Of a stretch of 64,000 bases of DNA, positions 60,465 through 64,000 are shown piece after piece. Every line of letters begins with the position of its first letter. Within the stretch, counting starts at the first letter, position 1. The notes under the pieces are model-generated. The model ran no database searches. It was given only the letters and a program-made list of their open reading frames with translations, and was not told where the DNA came from. Made by a program: the position numbers and the translations under genes. Source of the stretch: Gelidibacter sp035515035 (GTDB lineage: Bacteria; Bacteroidota; Bacteroidia; Flavobacteriales; Flavobacteriaceae); assembly GCF_035515035.1 (NCBI RefSeq), contig NZ_DATJCA010000179.1, forward strand, positions 1 through 64,000, given 5' to 3'.

Positions 60465-61214
60465 ATGGAGCCATACGTAAAACTAAAAAACAAAAACGGA
60501 GTAGGATATATTGAATTTTTTCATCCTGCCCAAAATTCCTTACCAGGACATCTTTTGTCAGAATTGGCAAGGACCATTTATTCTGCAGGGGAAGATGAGA
60601 ATGTTAAAGTTATCGTGCTACAAAGCGGGGGCGATAGAACATTCTGTGCGGGCGCAAGTTTCAACGAACTTGTAGATATCAACGATGAGGAAACTGGGAA
60701 GATATTCTTTTCGGGATTTGCAAACGTCATCAATGCCATGCGTAAATGTCCAAAATTCATCATCGGACGTATTCAGGGTAAAACTGTGGGAGGAGGTGTT
60801 GGACTCGCATCTGCTACCGATTATTGTATGGCAGCCAAATATGCTGAAATTAAACTAAGTGAATTAAATGTTGGCATCGGTCCCTTTGTGGTGGGACCCG
60901 CAGTTCAACGCAAATTAGGATTGAGTGGGATGTCACAGATAGCCATGGACGCGAATAATTTTTATACGGCAGAATGGGCGAGGCAAAAAGGATTATATAC
61001 CCAAGTATTCGATACCGTTGAAGAACTGGATGAGGCGGTAAAAACATTCGCAGAAAACATGTGCAATTACAACCCCAAAGCCATGTCCGAAATGAAAACC
61101 ATGTTTTGGAGAGGTACTGAAGATTGGGACCAACTGTTGCTACAACGTGCAAAAATTAGTGGACGATTGGTGCTTTCGGAGTTTACTAAGGAGAAACTCA
61201 AAGAATATAAATAA
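60465..61214 (+). CDS. Enoyl-CoA hydratase-family protein (candidate PaaF)
   Basis: Crotonase-fold protein of 249 residues. Oxyanion segments are RTFCAGASFNELVDI and QGKTVGGGVGLASATDYCMA; ELNVGIGPFVVGPAVQRKLG follows. In the paa pathway the remaining crotonase step is hydration of 2,3-dehydroadipyl-CoA (PaaF); its position between paaZ and paaY makes this a fair guess. Sequence alone does not distinguish PaaF from methylglutaconyl-CoA hydratase-like enzymes of branched-chain amino acid catabolism, which would fit the neighbouring E1/E2 genes. Confidence 0.85.
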   Translation: MEPYVKLKNKNGVGYIEFFHPAQNSLPGHLLSELARTIYSAGEDENVKVIVLQSGGDRTFCAGASFNELVDINDEETGKIFFSGFANVINAMRKCPKFIIGRIQGKTVGGGVGLASATDYCMAAKYAEIKLSELNVGIGPFVVGPAVQRKLGLSGMSQIAMDANNFYTAEWARQKGLYTQVFDTVEELDEAVKTFAENMCNYNPKAMSEMKTMFWRGTEDWDQLLLQRAKISGRLVLSEFTKEKLKEYK

Positions 61215-61285
61215 TTAACGAATTAAGATTAACGATTGTTGATTTTAGAAGTTCAAAAATCAACAATCTTCAATAAAAGATCACA

Positions 61286-61882
61286 ATGATTTATTCTTTC
61301 CAAGGTTACACCCCCGTCGTTCACGAAAGCAGTTTTGTACACCCATTAGCAGCAGTTACAGGTAATGTGATTATAGGTAAAAACTGTTATATCGGTCCAG
61401 GTGCTGCCATTCGAGGCGATTGGGGACAGATTATTCTTGAGGACGGTGTCAACGTTCAAGAAAATTGTACGGTACACATGTTTCCGGGTAAATCCATCAC
61501 CTTAAAAGAGAGCGCTCACGTTGGGCATGGCGCCATAATTCACGGTGCCAATTTGGGTAGAAATTGTCTCATTGGAATGAATTCGGTAATTATGGATGAT
61601 GCTGAAATTGGCGATGAAAGTATCGTTGGTGCCATGAGTTTTATAAAAGCAGAAACCATCATTCCGAAACGCAGCTTGGTAGTTGGAAATCCGGCAAAAG
61701 TAATTAAACAAGTTAGCGATGAAATGATCGCCTGGAAGACGAAAGGGACTCAACTTTATCAGCAATTACCCGCCGATTGCCATGAGAGTTTAAGAGCGGT
61801 GGAACCATTAAGAGAGGTTCCCCAAAACATGAAAATGCAGGAAGATGTTTATAAAACACTTCGTGAATTTATGAAGAAATAG
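61286..61882 (+). CDS. paaY: PaaY, gamma-class carbonic-anhydrase-fold thioesterase
   Basis: A 198-residue left-handed beta-helix protein made of hexapeptide repeats: VIIGKNCYIGPGAAIRGDWG, VNVQENCTVHMFPGKSITLK, HVGHGAIIHGANLGRNCLIG, DAEIGDESIVGAMSFIKAET. PaaY hydrolyses stalled thioesters of the pathway in E. coli. The metal-binding His residues (HMFPG, HVGHG, HGA) are retained. The C-terminal helix with REVPQNMKMQED is the PaaY-type tail. Confidence 0.9.
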   Translation: MIYSFQGYTPVVHESSFVHPLAAVTGNVIIGKNCYIGPGAAIRGDWGQIILEDGVNVQENCTVHMFPGKSITLKESAHVGHGAIIHGANLGRNCLIGMNSVIMDDAEIGDESIVGAMSFIKAETIIPKRSLVVGNPAKVIKQVSDEMIAWKTKGTQLYQQLPADCHESLRAVEPLREVPQNMKMQEDVYKTLREFMKK

Positions 61883-61910
61883 CTAAAAAAGATTTAAGAT
61901 CGTGAAGTTT

Positions 61911-61942
61911 GACCTGCGAAATTTAAAAATCCTTGAAGGTTT
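61911..61942. repeat. Palindromic repeat, family A (degenerate)
   Basis: GACCTGCGAAATTT and AAATCCTTGAAGGTTT around a short loop, just before the E2 gene. Confidence 0.6.
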
Positions 61943-61956
61943 GAAAATAAGATAAA

Positions 61957-63294
61957 ATGAGTAAAGAAAAGAAATTCCCACTTTCGTGGGAATTAAGGAT
62001 GCCCAAAATGGGCGAAAGCATTACAGAAGGAACCATCATCAGTTGGCTCATTAATGAAGGAGACAGCTTTGAAGAAGGCGACATCATTTTAGAGGTGGCT
62101 ACTGATAAGGTCGATAATGAAGTCCCAGCACCTCAATCAGGAAAACTGATACAAGCCCTATTTCAGGCAAAGGATGTGGTTCCTGTTGGTGAAATTATTG
62201 CAATTTTTGAGGCTTCGGAAGACATAACTTCTGATAAGAAAGATGTTGTTCCTTCTCAATCTGAAGTTTCTGAAGAGAAAACAATTCATAAGGCAAAAAA
62301 ATCAGAAGATAGAAAAGCTTCATCAAGACCAATTATTCCAAGTTCGTCTTCGATTTCATTTTCAACTTCAAATGCTTTTTTCTCCCCGCTAATTCAAAAA
62401 ATAGCAAAAGAACAACACATCAGTTATGAAGAATTGGCGAGAATCCCTGCCACTGGACATGAGGGAAGATTGCGAAAAAGTGATGTCTTCAATTATATAG
62501 AAGAGGGAAGACCCTATAAGTTTGCACAACCTCTAACGCAAGATCCTTCTGCTTACCGAATTCCGCAATTGAACTTCGATAAAGGAAAAGGTAAAATCGT
62601 AAAAATGGACCGGATGCGCCAAATGATTGCTGATCATATGGTCTATTCGAAACACACGTCGCCTCACGTCACTGCTTATGTGGAAGCCGATATGACCAAT
62701 ATGGTCAATTGGCGGAATGCCAATAAGGAAGCTTTTCTGAAAAAATATGGCGAACGTTTAACTTTCACCCCATTATTTGTAGAAGCCGTCGCCAAAGCGG
62801 TCAAGGATTTTCCAAACATCAATGCTTCCGTGGATGGTAGTGACATCATCGTGAAAGAAGATATCAATATAGGAATGGCAACGGCATTGCCGAGTGGGAA
62901 TTTGATCGTTCCCGTGGTGAAGAATGCGGATACCAAAGATTTAAAAACTTTAGCAGCAAACGTCAATGACATGGCCAATAAAGCCAGAGAAAATAAATTG
63001 GGAGGTGACGACATCAAAGGCAGCACCTTTACTATTTCCAACGTTGGAACTTTCGGTAGTGTGATGGGAACACCCATCATCAATCAGCCAGAAGTTGCCA
63101 TTTTGGCTTTGGGAATCATCAAAAAAAGAGCGGAAGTCATTGAAACTGAAAGCGGGGATGAAATTGCAATCAGAAGCATGATGTATTTGTCTCTGTCCTT
63201 TGACCATCGTGTGGTGGATGGTTTTTTAGGGGGCAGTTTTGTGCGTCGCGTTGCGGATTATTTCGAGCAGTTTGATGTTAATAGAGAAGTATAG
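61957..63294 (+). CDS. 2-oxoacid dehydrogenase E2 (lipoamide acyltransferase), branched-chain type
   Basis: Acyl-transfer core of a 2-oxoacid dehydrogenase. Of 445 residues, about 12-87 are a lipoyl domain (lipoyl Lys in EVATDKVDNEVPAPQ, about residue 51), about 144-182 a peripheral-subunit-binding domain (SPLIQKIAKEQHISYEELAR), and about 210-440 the catalytic domain, with SFDHRVVDG (His and Asp). The first 14 residues include KFPLSWEL, whose DNA (61974-61993) is a family B palindrome (ATTCCCA...TGGGAAT). A Met at residue 15 (ATG 61999) could be a second start. Linked to paaY and to the E1 gene below. Confidence 0.92.
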   Translation: MSKEKKFPLSWELRMPKMGESITEGTIISWLINEGDSFEEGDIILEVATDKVDNEVPAPQSGKLIQALFQAKDVVPVGEIIAIFEASEDITSDKKDVVPSQSEVSEEKTIHKAKKSEDRKASSRPIIPSSSSISFSTSNAFFSPLIQKIAKEQHISYEELARIPATGHEGRLRKSDVFNYIEEGRPYKFAQPLTQDPSAYRIPQLNFDKGKGKIVKMDRMRQMIADHMVYSKHTSPHVTAYVEADMTNMVNWRNANKEAFLKKYGERLTFTPLFVEAVAKAVKDFPNINASVDGSDIIVKEDINIGMATALPSGNLIVPVVKNADTKDLKTLAANVNDMANKARENKLGGDDIKGSTFTISNVGTFGSVMGTPIINQPEVAILALGIIKKRAEVIETESGDEIAIRSMMYLSLSFDHRVVDGFLGGSFVRRVADYFEQFDVNREV

Positions 63295-63435
63295 ATATGG
63301 TCTAATCCAAAATCGTCCACCAAACCTTTCAGGTTTCCAAAGCGATATAGTGAAAAACATAGTAAGAATGCAGGCCTCACAGATTTAATTCCGACGCTTC
63401 GGTACTGTAAGGACTCAACATAAATTATAGAATTC

Positions 63436-64000
63436 GTGTCAAAAAACATAAGTAAAGACCTATTAAAAAAAGCTTTTACAAACCTTTGTACCGCGAAGGC
63501 GATGTCAGAATTGTACGAAGCTAATTTCAAGCAAGTTTCCAAATACGTACACGCCACTTCACGAGGCCATGAAGCCATTCAAATAGCTCTCGGCATGCAA
63601 TTGTTGCCACAAGATTATGCGTTTCCCTATTACCGGGATGACGCTATGTTGCTCGCTTTCGGATTGAAACCATACGAGTTGATGTTGCAACTGTTGGCTA
63701 AAAAAGACGATCCATTTTCAGGAGGTCGTACCTATTACGCACATCCCAGTTTAAGGGATATTGATAAACCAAAAATCCCCCACCAATCGTCGGCTACGGG
63801 AATGCAAGCCATTCCTGCTACTGGCGTTGCCATGGGCTTTAAATATCGCGAAAGCGGTACACTGTTTAAGGAAGAAAATGAATCAACCACAACCTTACAT
63901 CCTTCGGGCGATAAATCTTCTAGCGGTTATAATGCTTCAGTACATTCAGAATATTCTCGTCTTCATGGGACGGCCCCAATTGTTGTTTGTTCTTTGGGCG
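63436..64000 (+). CDS. 2-oxoacid dehydrogenase E1 component, partial (runs off the window)
   Basis: Thiamine-diphosphate decarboxylase partner of the E2. It starts with GTG at 63436 and stays open to the end (188 codons). The E1-alpha pattern is present: SKYVHATSRGHEAIQIALGM, FPYYRDDAMLLAFGLKPYEL, AHPSLRDIDKPKIPHQSSAT, then GVAMGFKYRES. After that an insert of about 40 Ser/Thr-rich residues (TLFKEENESTTTLHPSGDKS onward) precedes PIVVCSLG, which normally follows at once. Whether an E1-beta part is fused at the C-terminus, as in many flavobacteria, cannot be seen. Between the E2 stop (63294) and this start only AT-rich DNA with a decayed family A repeat lies. Confidence 0.85.
   Translation, partial: MSKNISKDLLKKAFTNLCTAKAMSELYEANFKQVSKYVHATSRGHEAIQIALGMQLLPQDYAFPYYRDDAMLLAFGLKPYELMLQLLAKKDDPFSGGRTYYAHPSLRDIDKPKIPHQSSATGMQAIPATGVAMGFKYRESGTLFKEENESTTTLHPSGDKSSSGYNASVHSEYSRLHGTAPIVVCSLG

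Overview
The window is AT-rich and densely coded, and it comes from a flavobacterium (Bacteroidetes, family Flavobacteriaceae). Supporting signs are the gliding genes gldA, gldB and gldC, a GLPGLI-family protein beside a large outer-membrane barrel protein, DUF3857 and DUF4230 proteins, a MetX-aspartokinase-homoserine dehydrogenase fusion, near absence of Shine-Dalgarno sites, and promoters of the Bacteroidetes type (TTTG, then about 17-23 nt, then TAnnTTTG). No rRNA, tRNA, CRISPR array, prophage or complete insertion sequence was seen.

Layout. 1-9.2 kb: polyphosphate kinase (cut by the edge), a deoxynucleoside kinase, a response-regulator relic, a GLPGLI protein with an outer-membrane barrel protein, and an M28 peptidase. 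9.2-19.4 kb: sulfur and methionine block with metK behind an unassigned structured leader, a SAM-I riboswitch driving metY-osmC-metX/thrA, a metB/metZ stub, cysE-cysM, and a second SAM-I riboswitch that now precedes a metH'/'metF deletion chimera. 19.4-22.3 kb: a PagL-like outer-membrane protein, a DUF2807 lipoprotein and gldA. 22.4-26.8 kb: aromatic amino acid operon (pheA, aminotransferase, tyrA, DAHP synthase-chorismate mutase) behind a Phe/Tyr/Trp-rich leader peptide and attenuator. 27-44.9 kb: housekeeping genes (rsgA, dtd, two DUF3857 proteins, a MazG-like protein, aroA, queA, rlmN, a polyprenyl synthase, dnaG, nadE), plus a sigma/anti-sigma pair fused by deletion. 45-47.3 kb: gldB, gldC, a DUF4230 protein and a rhodanese. 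47.4-64 kb: a phenylacetyl-CoA degradation cluster (tetR, paaE, paaABCD, paaG, paaH, paaI, paaJ, paaZ, a paaF-like gene, paaY) ending in a 2-oxoacid dehydrogenase E2 and a partial E1. A near-perfect palindrome lies at the predicted start point of the paaE transcript.

How it fits together. The window holds both synthesis of phenylalanine and tyrosine, under translation-coupled attenuation, and a route that degrades phenylacetyl-CoA. No phenylacetate-CoA ligase (paaK) is visible. The 2-oxoacid dehydrogenase at the end of the cluster could instead make phenylacetyl-CoA from phenylpyruvate; that is inference.

Two themes deserve most attention. First, several genes are reduced to relics or deletion chimeras (response regulator, metB/metZ, metH/metF, sigma/anti-sigma). 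Second, several families of short palindromic repeats fill the intergenic spaces, and copies have become part of genes: they encode the N-termini of PaaB and the E2 protein, may supply an alternative start for TyrA, and enlarge a stem of a SAM riboswitch. I found no clearly new multi-gene system. The best candidate for something undescribed is the metK leader RNA.
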